64,000 nt of DNA from Pseudomonas prosekii (GCF_900105155.1 NZ_LT629762.1:3718501-3782500), one strand, 5' to 3'; shown: positions 43,404-55,617, counted from the stretch's first letter. Program-made: numbers and translations. The notes: generated by a model from the letters alone, not told the origin.

Positions 43404-43601
43404 ATGTTCAATGACCTGAGTCGCCTCGGTAAATACCTCGGTCAGGCCGCGCGCCTGATGGTCGGCATGCCCGATTACGACAACTACGTCGAGCACATGC
43501 AAACCAACCACCCGGACAAACCGGTGATGACCTACGAAATGTTCTTCCGCGAACGTCAGGAAGCACGTTACGGCGGCAAATCCGGGCCGAAGTGTTGTTA
43601 A
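43404..43601 (+). CDS. yjiX: YbdD/YjiX family protein (DUF466)
   Basis: A 65-residue protein of the DUF466 family. [21 protein letters not shown] and [23 protein letters not shown] are the family blocks. It is always encoded after cstA/btsT-type genes; its role is unknown. GAGGATTGC precedes the ATG. The gap to cstA is 15 bases. Confidence 0.93.
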   Translation: MFNDLSRLGKYLGQAARLMVGMPDYDNYVEHMQTNHPDKPVMTYEMFFRERQEARYGGKSGPKCC

Positions 43602-43630
43602 ACGGCTGTCATTGAAGAAACGCAAAACCC

Positions 43631-43866
43631 TGTGGGAGCCGAGCTTGCTCGCGATAGCATTCTGTCAGTCGACATTTCGGTTGCTGACCCACCGCCATCG
43701 CGAGCAGGCTCACTCCTACATTTTGTTTTGTGGTGGACGCAATATCTGCGCAGGACGGCGATCCCATGTGGGAGCCGAGCTTGCTCGCGATAGCATTCTG
43801 TCAGTCGACATTTCGGTTGCTGACCCACCGCCATCGCGAGCAGGCTCACTCCTACATTTTGTTTTT
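43631..43866. repeat. Two near-identical 100-base REP doublets in tandem
   Basis: Segments 43631-43730 and 43767-43866 are almost identical over about 100 bases, both starting TGTGGGAGCCGAGCTTGCTC and ending AGGCTCACTCCTACATTTTG. Each is a full inverted REP pair. They fill most of the 300-base gap between yjiX and yjiA. Confidence 0.95.
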
Positions 43867-43901
43867 GGTGTGCTCTTAATTTCTGCTACAGGAGATTCCA
43901 G

Positions 43902-44873
43902 TTGTCCTCTCCCATTCCGGTAACGATCCTCAGCGGTTTCCTTGGCGCGGGTAAAACCACGTTGTTGCGTCATCTGCTCAAAGCCGAGCACGGGCTGAAA
44001 ATTGCCGTGATCGAAAACGAATTCAGCGACGCCGGCATCGACACGCAACTGCTGGGCGACGAGCCGGTGCAAGTCATGACGCTGTCCAACGGCTGCGTTT
44101 GCTGCACCATTCACACCGACCTGACCAAAGCCCTGTACCTGCTGCTCGAACGCCTCGACAGTGGCGAAATCGCCTTCGACCGGCTGGTGATCGAGTGCAC
44201 CGGCCTCGCCGACCCGGCCCCGGTGGCGCAGACCTTTTTCATCGATGAAGAACTGCGCGAGCGCTATATCCTCGACGGCATCATTACCTTGGTCGACGCC
44301 GCGCATGCCGACACTCATCTGACGCAAACCATCGCTCAGGCGCAGATCGGTTTTGCCGACCGCTTGCTGGTGAGCAAACGCGATCTGATCGACGAAGCGG
44401 CTTTCGACGCCCTCAGCGAACGCCTGACCCGAATCAACCGCCGTGCGCCGATTCGCATTGTCGAGCACGGCCAGATCGACCTGGCAGAACTGCTCGACGT
44501 GCGCGGTTTCAACCTCAATGCCGATCTCGGCGGCGGCATGAGCCTGCGCCCGGTGAGCAAAGCACCGTCCATCGACCGCATTTCCAGCCTGGTGCTGCGT
44601 ACCGACAAACCGCTGGATATCGACAAGCTCAGCGAGTTCATGAACGAACTGCTGGAGCAACATGGCAAGCAATTGCTGCGCTACAAAGGCGTGCTGAGCA
44701 TCGTCGGTGAGCCGCGGCGCATGGTGTTTCAAGGCGTATTGAAGTTATACGGCTTCGACTGGGACACCGAGTGGGCCGAGGGCGAGGCGCGCGAAAGCGT
44801 GATTGTGTTTATTGCCGATGATTTGCCGGAAGAAAAGATTCGCGAGGGGTTTGCGCGGGTGGCGGCGGACTAA
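43902..44873 (+). CDS. yjiA: COG0523 GTPase, YjiA-like
   Basis: A 323-residue GTPase of the CobW/YjiA group. Walker A is SGFLGAGKTTLL, the metal-binding motif C-x-C-C is in NGCVCCTI, Walker B-like VIECTGLADPAP, and the guanine site SKRD. Metal-delivery or cofactor-insertion roles are known for relatives; YjiA of E. coli binds zinc. The start is a TTG at 43902, seven bases after AGGAG; no ATG lies near it in frame. It closes the cstA-yjiX-yjiA group, but the repeats of 300 bases lie in front, so it may have its own promoter. Confidence 0.92.
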   Translation: MSSPIPVTILSGFLGAGKTTLLRHLLKAEHGLKIAVIENEFSDAGIDTQLLGDEPVQVMTLSNGCVCCTIHTDLTKALYLLLERLDSGEIAFDRLVIECTGLADPAPVAQTFFIDEELRERYILDGIITLVDAAHADTHLTQTIAQAQIGFADRLLVSKRDLIDEAAFDALSERLTRINRRAPIRIVEHGQIDLAELLDVRGFNLNADLGGGMSLRPVSKAPSIDRISSLVLRTDKPLDIDKLSEFMNELLEQHGKQLLRYKGVLSIVGEPRRMVFQGVLKLYGFDWDTEWAEGEARESVIVFIADDLPEEKIREGFARVAAD

Positions 44874-44902
44874 TCGCAAAACCGTCGGTGACGGTCAGGC
44901 CT

Positions 44903-44970
44903 CATCGCGAGCAAGCTCGCTCCCACATTTGGAATGCATTCCCCTGTGGGAGCGAGCTTGCTCGCGATAA
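44903..44970. repeat. REP doublet
   Basis: Inverted copies of the GTGGGAGCGAGCTTGCTCGC type lie between convergent yjiA and the GntR gene. Confidence 0.9.
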
Positions 44971-44974
44971 CGAT

Positions 44975-45658
44975 CTAACCGGCAACGCGATTTCGGATCA
45001 ACGTCGGCTGCGGGTTCAGCAACCGCTCTTCCAACAGATCCAGATGCCGATTAAGCAAAGCCACAGCCACTTCGGCATTCCTACCTTCAACCGCCGCCAG
45101 CATCTGCGCGTGAACTGACCAGGCGCAATCCTCAGCCAAACGCGCACCTGACTGCGCAATCGCCAGCGAACTCAGCGGCACCAGACTGCCGAGAAAATGC
45201 GCCAACGGTGCATTACCGGCCATCTGCGCCAAACACAAATGAAACTCCCCTGCCAAGCGAATCGCCGCGCCCGGCGCCGTGCATTCGCGCTCGCTGGCCA
45301 CCAGATCGCGCAATGGCTGCAGATCCTGCGGGCGAGGTTGCTGGCACACCAGGCGCATCAGCGTGACCTCGGTCAGGCGCCGCGCGTGCAGCATTTGCCG
45401 GGTCTGCTCACCATCAAGCACCGCCACACGCGGCCGATGGTTGGCGCGCAGCACGATCACATGCTGGTGCGACAACCGCGTCAGCACGCCACGAATATCA
45501 CTGCGGCGCACGCTGAACAGCTGCGCCAGGCTGTCTTCGGTAAAACGGCTGTGGGCATCAATGCGCTGTTCGAGAATGGCATCGAACACTCGTGAGTACA
45601 GATCCTGCGCCGGTGCGGAAAAGGGCAGGGCGCTGATGGTTGAGGCGAAGCTGTTCAT
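44975..45658 (-). CDS. GntR/FCD family regulator (second copy)
   Basis: A 227-residue regulator with an N-terminal GntR winged helix (RFTEDSLAQLFSVRRSDIRGVLTRLSHQHVIVL) and an FCD effector domain with candidate metal-binding histidines (EFHLCLAQ, SVHAQML). GGAGA precedes the ATG. It lies 25 bases after the first GntR gene, same strand, so both follow the dctA-type gene. The effector is probably a small organic acid. Confidence 0.88.
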   Translation of the reverse strand: MNSFASTISALPFSAPAQDLYSRVFDAILEQRIDAHSRFTEDSLAQLFSVRRSDIRGVLTRLSHQHVIVLRANHRPRVAVLDGEQTRQMLHARRLTEVTLMRLVCQQPRPQDLQPLRDLVASERECTAPGAAIRLAGEFHLCLAQMAGNAPLAHFLGSLVPLSSLAIAQSGARLAEDCAWSVHAQMLAAVEGRNAEVAVALLNRHLDLLEERLLNPQPTLIRNRVAG

Positions 45659-45683
45659 GGCTTGTCTCCAGTTGGCAGCGGAT

Positions 45684-46400
45684 TCAACTGCCGAGGTTGT
45701 CGTCCGGAATGTTCAGTTCAATGCCCATGCGCTGACCTTCGCGCAGGATGTGCCGGCGCATTTCGGCGCTGGCCTGGGCGCTGTTCTTGCTGCGGATCGC
45801 GCGGACCACCGCTTCGTTTTCCTCAAGCCGTTCGGCCAAGTGCTCCGGCGAATTGCGCAGCACGTCGGCGCTTTGCTTGAGGGCGTTGCTGGTCTGCTGC
45901 ACCACGCTTTGGAAGATCGGGTTCGAGGTCAGCGTGAACAGCTCCTCGTGGAACGCGATGTAGGCGTTGACCCCGGCTTCGCTGTCATTGGCCTCAAGGG
46001 CTTCGCGCATGTCCATCAAGGTCAGGCGCAATTGCCCGACTTCCTTGCTGCTGATCGATTGCGCCACCAGCCCGACGATAAACGGCTCGAGGGTGTAACG
46101 CAGTTGCAGCACGTCTTCGAGGCTGGCGCCGGCCACCGCGCTGTCGTGGCTTTGGCTGTCGCTGAGATTGGCTTCCAGCACCACCACGCCTTTGCCCGGC
46201 ATCGAACGCACCAGCCCGAGGGTTTCGAGGACGATCACCGCTTCGCGCAGGCTCGGACGGCTGATGCCCAATTGTTCGGCCAGTTCACGCTGGCCCGGCA
46301 GCATTTCGCCGGAGCGCCACTGACCACGGGCCAGCGCGGCCCGAAGTTTTTCTACGACTGAATTGACGACCGTTGAAGTGGTAATCACGTTTTGCTCCAT
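45684..46400 (-). CDS. GntR/FCD (FadR-type) regulator
   Basis: A 238-residue regulator with a GntR helix-turn-helix (RSGEMLPGQRELAEQLGISRPSLREAVIVLETLGLVRSMPGKGVVV, very close to the FadR-type consensus) and an FCD domain (residues about 85-225; FHEELFTLTSNPIFQ). It lies 43 bases after the dctA-type gene on the same strand. Two copies of a TGGTCnnACCGGT motif stand before that gene and would suit this protein. Regulation of dicarboxylate uptake is inferred. Confidence 0.9.
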   Translation of the reverse strand: MEQNVITTSTVVNSVVEKLRAALARGQWRSGEMLPGQRELAEQLGISRPSLREAVIVLETLGLVRSMPGKGVVVLEANLSDSQSHDSAVAGASLEDVLQLRYTLEPFIVGLVAQSISSKEVGQLRLTLMDMREALEANDSEAGVNAYIAFHEELFTLTSNPIFQSVVQQTSNALKQSADVLRNSPEHLAERLEENEAVVRAIRSKNSAQASAEMRRHILREGQRMGIELNIPDDNLGS

Positions 46401-46443
46401 GAATAAGGCTAGCGAGCCTGCCGCGTGGCAGGCTCGCGCATGA

Positions 46444-47757
46444 TCAGAATTCCTGCTGATGCGCCGGTGCTACCGGTTTTCTCGGCTGGAAGGTATACCC
46501 GACCTGACCGGAAAGCACTTTGTTTGCCCGTTGCACATCAATGTCTTTTTCCCACCGCGCAATTGCCACGGTCGCCACGCAGTTGCCGATCAGATTGGTC
46601 AACGCGCGGCCAATCCCCATGAACCAGTCCACCGCCAGCACCAGCACCAGGCCAACCACCGGAATGGCCGGGATCGCCGTCAGCGTCGCCGCGAGAATCA
46701 CCAGCGCCGAACCGGGAATCCCGTGCGCGCCTTTGGAGGTGATCAGCGACACCAGCAAAATGGTCAGCAAATCAGTCATGGCCAGCGGCGTGCCGGTGGC
46801 GTTGGCGATGAAAACAATGGCCAAGGTCAGGTAGATCGAGAAACCGTCGAGGTTGAACGAGTAACCGGTTGGAATCACCAGCCCGACCGTCGAGCTGCCG
46901 ATGCCCAGGTGCTCGAGTTTGCGCATGATTTGCGGCAACACGGCGTCGGACGACGCGGTGCCCATGACGATCAGCAATTCTTCGCGCAAGTATTTGAGCA
47001 GCGGCCACATGCGCAGGCCGGACACGCGCATCACCAGACCGAGAATCAGCGACACGAACGCCACGCACGTCAGGTAGAACAGGCCAACCAGGCTGCCGAG
47101 ATGTTGCAGCGAGTCGAGGCCATATTTGCTGGTGGTGAAGGCGATGGCGCCGAACACGCCAATCGGCGCCAGGCGCACGATCATGCCCATGATGCGGAAG
47201 ATCACATGGCTGAGTTCGTTGATCAGCCGCGAAATGCCCGAAGCGGCTTCGCCCACCAGGTTCAGCGCGCTGCCGAACAGCACCGAAAACAGCAGCACTT
47301 GCAGGATGTTGTTGTCAGCGAAGGCGCCGATGACCGAGGTCGGAATCAGGTCCATCAAAAACTGCGTGGTGGTGTGCATGTGCTGGCCGCGCTGGGCGAT
47401 GTCGCCCATGTCGGCGGCGGAGAGCTGGTCGAGATGAATGTTCGCGCCGCTGCCGATGCCGGTGCTGAAGGCGAACACCAGGCCGATCACCAATGCGATG
47501 GTGGTCAGCACTTCGAAGTAGATCACCGACTTGAGGCCGATACGCCCGACCTTCTTCAAGTCGCCGGCACCGCTGATGCCGCTGACCACGACGCAGAACA
47601 CGATCAGGCCAATGAGCATTTTGATCAGTTTGATGAAGCCGTCGCCCAGCGGTTTGAGTTGAGCGGAGTATTCGGGAAGGGTCAGCCCGCAGACGATGCC
47701 GAGCACCAGTCCGAGAACCACTTGGAGGAAGATTGAACGCGAGCACCATCTGAGCAT
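46444..47757 (-). CDS. dctA: Dicarboxylate/H+(Na+) symporter, DctA-like (DAACS)
   Basis: A 437-residue membrane symporter of the dicarboxylate/amino acid:cation family. LRWCSRSIFLQVVLGLVLGIVCG is the first helix, and the substrate region has the hairpin motif PTGYSFNLDGFSIYLTLAIVFIANATG and SKGAHGIPGSALVIL. These are DctA-type sequences, so succinate, fumarate or malate is likely. The ATG at 47757 gives the family length; 16 upstream codons are unsupported. Two GntR/FCD regulator genes follow on the same strand, making a transporter with its own regulators. Confidence 0.88.
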   Translation of the reverse strand: MLRWCSRSIFLQVVLGLVLGIVCGLTLPEYSAQLKPLGDGFIKLIKMLIGLIVFCVVVSGISGAGDLKKVGRIGLKSVIYFEVLTTIALVIGLVFAFSTGIGSGANIHLDQLSAADMGDIAQRGQHMHTTTQFLMDLIPTSVIGAFADNNILQVLLFSVLFGSALNLVGEAASGISRLINELSHVIFRIMGMIVRLAPIGVFGAIAFTTSKYGLDSLQHLGSLVGLFYLTCVAFVSLILGLVMRVSGLRMWPLLKYLREELLIVMGTASSDAVLPQIMRKLEHLGIGSSTVGLVIPTGYSFNLDGFSIYLTLAIVFIANATGTPLAMTDLLTILLVSLITSKGAHGIPGSALVILAATLTAIPAIPVVGLVLVLAVDWFMGIGRALTNLIGNCVATVAIARWEKDIDVQRANKVLSGQVGYTFQPRKPVAPAHQQEF

Positions 47758-47827
47758 GGGAGGAATCCTGGTCGGTGTCCTGGCTGCCGTGCGCGTTGAG
47801 CGCATCAGATTCAGGACTTAATTATTG

Positions 47828-47923
47828 TGGTCTTACCGGTATGTCCAGTGCAGGCGCAGTCTAGTCGCTGTTTTTATTGGGCCGCAAGCGGAAAATCAGC
47901 GATTGGCATGACCGGTCTGACCA
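47828..47923 (-). promoter_or_regulatory. Paired GntR-type sites upstream of dctA
   Basis: TGGTCTTACCGGT (47828-47840, + strand) and TGGTCAGACCGGT (47911-47923, - strand) share TGGTC-nn-ACCGGT. This is the core of FCD-GntR operators such as the PdhR/LldR type TGGTnnnACC. Their centres are 83 bases apart, about eight helical turns, so looping is possible. They lie 70 to 170 bases before the dctA ATG. Confidence 0.65.
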
Positions 47924-47990
47924 GTTGCGCGCAATGCACCGAGCTTGAGCCTTTTCGCGTTCTGAAAGTTTTTCAGGCAAAACCCGGACG

Positions 47991-48023
47991 AAAAAAAACC
48001 GGCCATCACTGACCGGTTTTTTT
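47991..48023 (-). terminator. Intrinsic terminator of glyA (bidirectional)
   Basis: AACCGG and CCGGTT, extended by an A8 run and a T7 run, form a stem 24 bases after the glyA stop. On the - strand a T-run follows. Confidence 0.85.
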
Positions 48024-48046
48024 AGTGCTGCGATTCAGCGCTGCAA

Positions 48047-49300
48047 TCAGGCGCCGTATACCGGCAGCTTCTTGCAGATGGCTTTGACTTTCTCACGAAC
48101 GGCGTCGATCACCGCTTCGTTGTTCAGGTCAGCCAGGATGTCGCAGATCCAGCCGGCCAGCTCTTTGCACTCTGCTTCTTTGAAGCCACGAGTGGTCACA
48201 GCCGGGGTGCCGAAGCGCAGGCCGGAGGTGACGAACGGCGAGCGCGGATCGTTTGGCACGGAGTTCTTGTTCACGGTGATGAAAGCCTTGCCCAGAGCGG
48301 CGTCGGCGTCTTTACCGGAGATTTCCTGCTTGATCAGCGACAGCAGGAACAGGTGGTTCTCAGTACCGCCCGACACCACGTCGAAACCGCGCTCGATGAA
48401 TACGCCGGCCATGGCCTTGGCGTTTTTCACCACTTGTTGCTGGTAGGTCTTGAACTCAGGCTGCAGCGCTTCCTTGAAGCAGATCGCCTTGGCAGCGATC
48501 ACGTGCTCCAGCGGGCCACCCTGGGCGCCCGGGAATACGGCGGAGTTGAGCTTTTTCTCGATGTCGGCGTTGGCGCGAGCCAGGATCAGGCCGCCACGTG
48601 GACCGCGCAGGGTCTTGTGCGTGGTGGTGGTCACGACGTCAGCGAAAGGCACCGGGTTCGGGTAGACGCCAGCGGCGACCAGACCGGCCACGTGAGCCAT
48701 GTCGACGAACAGGTAGGCGCCAACCTTGTCAGCGATTTCGCGGAAACGCGGGAAGTCGAGGATCTGCGAGTAGGCAGAGAAACCGGCCACGATCATTTTT
48801 GGTTTGTGCTCGACCGCCAGGCGCTCGACTTCGTCGTAGTCGATCAGGCCATTGGCGTCGATGCCGTACTGCACGGCGTTGTACAGCTTGCCCGACGAGG
48901 AAACGCTGGCGCCGTGGGTCAAGTGACCGCCGTGAGCCAGGCTCATGCCCAGAATGGTGTCGCCCGCTTGCAGCAGGGCCAGGTAAACGGCGCTGTTGGC
49001 TTGCGAACCGGCGTGCGGCTGAACGTTGGCGTAATCGGCGCCGAACAGTTCTTTGGCGCGGTCGATGGCCAGTTGTTCAACGATGTCGACGAACTCGCAA
49101 CCGCCGTAGTAGCGCTTGCCCGGATAACCTTCGGCGTACTTGTTGGTCAGTACCGAGCCTTGAGCTTCCATCACCGCTGGGCTGGTGTAGTTTTCCGAAG
49201 CGATCAGCTCAATGTGTTCTTCCTGGCGCTGAGCTTCTTGCTCCATGGCGGCAAAGAGATCGGCGTCGTACTTGGCAATAGTCAAATCACGGCTGAACAT
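48047..49300 (-). CDS. glyA: Serine hydroxymethyltransferase
   Basis: A 417-residue PLP enzyme that turns serine and tetrahydrofolate into glycine and methylene-tetrahydrofolate. The start [21 protein letters not shown] is standard, PLP Lys is in [16 protein letters not shown], and ELIASENY is the family N-terminal motif. Length matches E. coli GlyA (417). TTGAGGA precedes the ATG at 49300; four upstream codons (to 49312) are not needed. Next to morA as in P. aeruginosa (PA4601-PA4602). Confidence 0.97.
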   Translation of the reverse strand: MFSRDLTIAKYDADLFAAMEQEAQRQEEHIELIASENYTSPAVMEAQGSVLTNKYAEGYPGKRYYGGCEFVDIVEQLAIDRAKELFGADYANVQPHAGSQANSAVYLALLQAGDTILGMSLAHGGHLTHGASVSSSGKLYNAVQYGIDANGLIDYDEVERLAVEHKPKMIVAGFSAYSQILDFPRFREIADKVGAYLFVDMAHVAGLVAAGVYPNPVPFADVVTTTTHKTLRGPRGGLILARANADIEKKLNSAVFPGAQGGPLEHVIAAKAICFKEALQPEFKTYQQQVVKNAKAMAGVFIERGFDVVSGGTENHLFLLSLIKQEISGKDADAALGKAFITVNKNSVPNDPRSPFVTSGLRFGTPAVTTRGFKEAECKELAGWICDILADLNNEAVIDAVREKVKAICKKLPVYGA

Positions 49301-49430
49301 GGCGGTCCTCAAGGATCGGGGCAGAAAAGGGGGGCATTCTAACCCAATGGGTTTTAGATGGCATATGAAAGGACATCATGTCGCAGACAAGTGGGCTTCA
49401 TGACGGGATCAGCGGTGATCGTGCTGACCT

Positions 49431-49549
49431 GTGGCGAGGGGGCTTGCCCCCGTTCGGCTGCGAAGCAGTCGCAATATCTGCTTGTATGGTTTAACTGGAG
49501 GATTGCCGGGGCCGCTTCGCAACCCAACGGGGGCAAGCCCCCTCGCCAC
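49431..49549. repeat. REP doublet, GTGGCGAGGGGGCTTGCCCCC type
   Basis: The left end GTGGCGAGGGGGCTTGCCCC pairs with GGGGCAAGCCCCCTCGCCAC at the right end. Inner arms resemble the CGTTCGGCTGCGAAGCAG block. It differs from the other REP types here. Confidence 0.9.
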
Positions 49550-49563
49550 AAGGGCCGCTCCAA

Positions 49564-52500
49564 TCAATCAAACATGAACAGCGCTTCATTGCTGAATTGC
49601 GCTTCAAACCGGCTCGCCGGCATCGGCCGTCCGAACAGATAACCCTGAACCTCATCGCAACCATGCTCACGCAGGAAGTCCAGCTGCTCATGGGTTTCCA
49701 CGCCTTCGGCAATCACCGCCAGATTCAGGCTGTGGGCCATGGCGATGATCGCCCGGGCGATCTGCGCGTCCTGTTCACCCGACGGCAAACCGTCGACAAA
49801 CGTGCGGTCGATTTTCAGCACATCGATCGGGAACTGCTTCAAATAGTTGAGCGATGAATAACCGGTGCCAAAGTCATCCACCGCGATGCTCAGCCCGAGG
49901 TTTTTCAACCCGGCGAGAATCTGCATCGCCTCGCTGACTTCGCGCATCAGGATACTTTCGGTCAGCTCCAGCTCCAGACAGGCTGGCGGCAGGCCGGTGT
50001 CCTTGAGGATATTGGCGATCCGCGTGCCGAGCTGGCCATCGGAGAACTGCCGCGCCGAGATGTTCACCGAGACCTTGGGCACGCGTACTTTGGCCTGATG
50101 CCAGGTCTTGAGCTGACGGCACGCTTCGCTGATCACCCAGTCGCCGACATCCACCACCAGCCCGAGCTCTTCGAGCACCGGAATGAAATCCCCCGGCGGC
50201 ACCAGTCCACGACGCGGATGACGCCAGCGCAGCAACGCTTCGGCGCCGGTCAGGCGTTTGCCGTCGCCGCTGAATTGCGGCTGGTAATACAGCACAAATT
50301 CGTCCTGCTCCAAGGCATGGCGCAAGTCGCTCTCCAGCTCCAGACGCTCCAGCGCACTGGCGTTCATGTCGGCCTGATAGAACTGGAAGTTGTTTTTGCC
50401 GCGCTCCTTTGCGTGGTACATCGCGGTGTCGGCGTTCTTCATCAACTGGCTGAGCTCGTTGCCATCCTGCGGGCTCAGGGCAATGCCGATACTCGCGGTG
50501 ACAAAGAACTCGCGACCTTCCAGCACAAACGGTTTGACCAGGCTGGCGAGAATCTGCTCGGCAACGTGAATCGCCCGGTTCAGCGCCACTTCACGGTTGA
50601 TGCGCGGTTGCAGGAGCAAGGTGAACTCGTCGCCGCCCATGCGCGCCACGGTGTCGTCATCGTCGACGCAACCGAGCAGGCGCGTGGCCATTTCCTTGAG
50701 CATGCGGTCGCCGGCGGCGTGGCCGAGGGAATCGTTGATCGGTTTGAAGCGGTCGAGGTCGAGGAACATCAGCACCACCCACGACTTCTGCCGTTCCGCC
50801 GATTGCAGCGCGGTGTGCAAGCGATCCTGGAACAGCGTGCGGTTGGGCAAATGCGTCAGGGCGTCGTAATACGCGAGGCGATGGATTCGCTGTTCGCTGG
50901 CCTTGCGCTCGCTGATGTCGCTGAAGAAACACACGTAACTGGCCAGGTCACCTTCATCATCGAGCACCGCCGTGATGCCGACCCACGCCGGGTAATGCTC
51001 GCCGTTGCGGCGCTTGAGCCAGACTTCACCTTCCCACGTGCTGTGCAGATGCAATTGCTTGAGCACGTAACGCAGGTGCGCTTCCTGTTGGTCATCGACG
51101 GTGAGCATGTTCGGCAACTGGTCGAGCACCTGCGCCACCGCGTAACCGCTGACCCGACTGAACGCCTCGTTGGCCTGGACGATGTAACCGGCCGGGTCAG
51201 TGATGAGAATCGCCGAGGTCGAGTGCTCGAATACCGTGGCCGCCATGCGCAGGTCTTTCTCGGCGCGGCGCTGCTGGCTGATGTCGCGACCGACGCCAAG
51301 CACGCCTTCGAACGCGCCATGTTCGTCCCAGACCAGCACCAGCCGCAGCTCGATCGGAATCTTGCGGCCATCGGCGCGCAAGCAGTCGAACAGAAAAAGT
51401 TGGGTTTGCACCTGACTGCGCAGCAACGCCAGTTGCTCGGGTTTATCCAGCGCTTTGCTGACGCGGTCCATCAAGCCGTAGATGCCGGTCAGTTGCTGCG
51501 GGTTGGCGATGGTCGATTGCCAGCCGTTCTGGAAAATCCAGTCAGCGTTATAACCGAGCACCGCGTGCACCGACGGGCTGACGTAATTGAGCGAGAGTTT
51601 GCTGTCGGTGGAGAAAATCACGTCGCTAATGCTTTCGGCGAGCATGCGATACCGCTGTTCGCTGTCACGCAGCGATTCGCTGGCCTCGATCTGTTCGGTG
51701 ATGTCTTTGGCCACGCCGATGATCCGCGTGACCTGATCGTTTTTGTCGCGCGCCAATGCCTGCTCGCGAATGTCGAAACGCCGCCAGTTGCCGTCCCGGT
51801 GACGGAAGCGCAGTTGGCATTGCAGCAGTTGTGAATAACCGGCGTGGCGCTGAGTCTGCCGCGAACGGTGGTAATAGTCGGCATCTTCCGGGTGCAGGAG
51901 AATTTCCCAGAAATACTCGCCCATCTGGTGCAGTTCGCTGCGGTTGTAGCCCAGCGTCTGCCCCAAATGGTGGTTGCTGAAGATCATCCGCTGGCTGATC
52001 ACGTCCTGCACATACAGGTGATCCGGCACGGTGCGCACCACGTCGGACCAGAAACCCTCACGCTCCAGCAACGACAGTTCGATCAGCTTGCGGCTGGTGA
52101 TGTCGTTGATGCTGAGGATCACTGCTTTGTAATCGTGCTGCTCTTCCGGCAGGCGCAGCACCAGCCACAGATGCTGATCGCGACCGTTGGTGTCCGGCAG
52201 TTTGATTTCCAGTTCGAGTTGTTTCTGCTGATTCAGCACCGCTTCCAGCACCCGCGTGCCGATGGCGGTGGGGTCACTCGGGCAGCCGTCGATCAGCAGG
52301 TTCCAGGCTTGTTCGCAGGAATTGACGTTGAGCAGTTGCAGCGCGACCTGGTTGACCTCGGTGATGCGCAATTCCTGGAGCAATTGGCGGCGTTGTTCGG
52401 GGACGTCGAGCCAGGCTTGCAGTTGTTCGCTGCTGTTGAGCTGGGCCTTGTCGAAGAAGCTTTTCAGCCCCGACAGGTCGAGCACGCACAGCGCGACGCC

Positions 52501-53424
52501 GGTGCCTTCGAAAATGTCCTGATACCGGCGGCGCCCTTCATGCAATTGGCGCTGGCGCCGACGCATGCTCAACAGCGCAATAAACGGCAGCAGGGAGAAC
52601 GCCAGGCCCAGCAGGCATTTGCCGATGAACGCCGGCAACAATTGTTCGAGCACTTGCTGGCGGTCGAACAAGCCGCGCAATTGCCAGTCGCTGCTGCTCA
52701 GCGGCACGGTCAACACGCTGTTGGCCAGATCATCCTCGCTCAATTCGGCAGGCTTGCCGGTGGGGAGGGCGGCGGGCATGGCTTGGTCGCGACTGATGAT
52801 TTGTTGATTGAGGCGGTTTTCCACCAGCCACAACGGGCGGATCCCGGATTCGCCCTGCTTAGTCAGCGACGAGAAAAACGTCGGCGTCAGGCGCAACGCC
52901 CAATAACCGCGACTGCTGCCGCTGGCCTGATGCAGCAGCAAATGCACCACCGAACCGTCATCGGCGTTGCTGAAGTAATGCGCTTGCGCGCGGCTGCGAC
53001 GCACCAGTTCGCTGAGGTAGTCGGCGTCGCGGCTGTCGGCGGCGCTGTCGCTGAGGATTTTCCCGGAGGGGCTGAGCAACGCGAGGCTGCGCAGTTCCGG
53101 CAGCGACTGTTGCAGCCGGCGCAAGAGGGCTTGTTGTTCGTCGACGGTTTGCGGTTGCTCGACGATCGGCAGCAGGTTCAAGGCGATCTGCGCGTTCAGC
53201 GCCATGTTCAGGCTGACTTGCGCGGCGAGGTCGGCGGTGTAGTCGATGGTGTACTGGCGCTGGTTTTTCTGGGTTTCGCGCAATTGATCGAGCAGTTGCC
53301 AGAACAGCAACGCGAGCAGCAATAGCACGAGGGTCGCCAAGGCGCCCTTCAGCGTTCCGCGCAGGGGAGGGCCAAGCGCCGCAGCAGGTGTGCGGTTGGA
53401 AAGAGGCGGCGTGACGTTCGACAA
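49564..53424 (-). CDS. morA: GGDEF/EAL sensory protein MorA
   Basis: A 1286-residue membrane protein. TM1 is near residues 26-48 and TM2 near 267-288, with a periplasmic sensor domain between them. Four PAS-like modules follow (about 295-850; [33 protein letters not shown] and [13 protein letters not shown] mark their ends). The GGDEF domain has an intact MGGDEF (about 926-931) and the EAL domain [12 protein letters not shown] (about 1061) with [14 protein letters not shown]. Both should be able to make and break c-di-GMP. Homologues of P. aeruginosa and P. putida MorA (about 1280-1415 residues) control motility and biofilm. Next to glyA as expected. Confidence 0.92.
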   Translation of the reverse strand: MSNVTPPLSNRTPAAALGPPLRGTLKGALATLVLLLLALLFWQLLDQLRETQKNQRQYTIDYTADLAAQVSLNMALNAQIALNLLPIVEQPQTVDEQQALLRRLQQSLPELRSLALLSPSGKILSDSAADSRDADYLSELVRRSRAQAHYFSNADDGSVVHLLLHQASGSSRGYWALRLTPTFFSSLTKQGESGIRPLWLVENRLNQQIISRDQAMPAALPTGKPAELSEDDLANSVLTVPLSSSDWQLRGLFDRQQVLEQLLPAFIGKCLLGLAFSLLPFIALLSMRRRQRQLHEGRRRYQDIFEGTGVALCVLDLSGLKSFFDKAQLNSSEQLQAWLDVPEQRRQLLQELRITEVNQVALQLLNVNSCEQAWNLLIDGCPSDPTAIGTRVLEAVLNQQKQLELEIKLPDTNGRDQHLWLVLRLPEEQHDYKAVILSINDITSRKLIELSLLEREGFWSDVVRTVPDHLYVQDVISQRMIFSNHHLGQTLGYNRSELHQMGEYFWEILLHPEDADYYHRSRQTQRHAGYSQLLQCQLRFRHRDGNWRRFDIREQALARDKNDQVTRIIGVAKDITEQIEASESLRDSEQRYRMLAESISDVIFSTDSKLSLNYVSPSVHAVLGYNADWIFQNGWQSTIANPQQLTGIYGLMDRVSKALDKPEQLALLRSQVQTQLFLFDCLRADGRKIPIELRLVLVWDEHGAFEGVLGVGRDISQQRRAEKDLRMAATVFEHSTSAILITDPAGYIVQANEAFSRVSGYAVAQVLDQLPNMLTVDDQQEAHLRYVLKQLHLHSTWEGEVWLKRRNGEHYPAWVGITAVLDDEGDLASYVCFFSDISERKASEQRIHRLAYYDALTHLPNRTLFQDRLHTALQSAERQKSWVVLMFLDLDRFKPINDSLGHAAGDRMLKEMATRLLGCVDDDDTVARMGGDEFTLLLQPRINREVALNRAIHVAEQILASLVKPFVLEGREFFVTASIGIALSPQDGNELSQLMKNADTAMYHAKERGKNNFQFYQADMNASALERLELESDLRHALEQDEFVLYYQPQFSGDGKRLTGAEALLRWRHPRRGLVPPGDFIPVLEELGLVVDVGDWVISEACRQLKTWHQAKVRVPKVSVNISARQFSDGQLGTRIANILKDTGLPPACLELELTESILMREVSEAMQILAGLKNLGLSIAVDDFGTGYSSLNYLKQFPIDVLKIDRTFVDGLPSGEQDAQIARAIIAMAHSLNLAVIAEGVETHEQLDFLREHGCDEVQGYLFGRPMPASRFEAQFSNEALFMFD

Positions 53425-53710
53425 ACTGGAATCCTGCGGTTTGGCTGGACTGGCGCGACGTGCACTATAAGCCGGACGCCCGAAGGGCGGCTAGCATGCC
53501 TTGAGTTGTGGCGAAGTGCCAGCCCCGCATGGCTGGACTGCCATCGGTCATTCAGGTAGCTTTGCCGGTTACGCGGGAGCGTTCCAGCTCCTAAACTCAG
53601 GCTTTTTCAGCGCGCACGCATTGGTCCTTATCAGGCGGACGCCGCGCACGGTCTGGCCCAGGCATCGCCTGCGCTCCAATCATTCATCTGTCACTGACCC
53701 AAGGTTCTCC

Positions 53711-55375
<1,665 letters not shown>

Positions 55376-55393
55376 TAGCGGGTTGGTTGGATG

Positions 55394-55426
55394 AAAAAAC
55401 GGAGCCTTCGGGTTCCGTTTTTTTTG
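55394..55426 (+). terminator. Intrinsic terminator of ettA
   Basis: ACGGAGCC (55399-55406) pairs with GGTTCCGT (55411-55418), loop TTCG, followed by a run of eight T. Confidence 0.92.
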
Positions 55427-55452
55427 CGCGTTATTCAGATAAATCGCGCCGT

Positions 55453-55525
55453 GGCCTTCGCGGGCAAGCCTCGCTCCTACAAGAGCAACGCGGTCCCCTG
55501 TAGGAGCGAGGCTTGCCCGCGAAAG
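55453..55525. repeat. REP doublet
   Basis: Inverted copies of GTAGGAGCGAGGCTTGCCCG lie between the ettA terminator and the gdhA promoter. Confidence 0.9.
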
Positions 55526-55570
55526 CAATTTATTGATCGGTGAAAATCTCCATGTAGCAGTCCCCATTCA

Positions 55571-55617
55571 GGTGCACAAAACACCCAAATCCCCAGCAGA
55601 TTTATATCCTGTGCACC
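55571..55617 (+). promoter_or_regulatory. Inverted GGTGCACA/TGTGCACC pair upstream of gdhA
   Basis: GGTGCACA (55571-55578) and TGTGCACC (55610-55617), 39 bases centre to centre, stand 110-150 bases before the gdhA ATG. A -35/-10-like pair (TTGCGC ... TAAAGT) follows them, so they lie just upstream of a likely promoter. Confidence 0.4.

Noticed and set aside
51844..53325. 493-codon open frame opposite morA
   Set aside because: A shadow of the sensory part of morA, with Gln/His-rich low-complexity translation and no domain.
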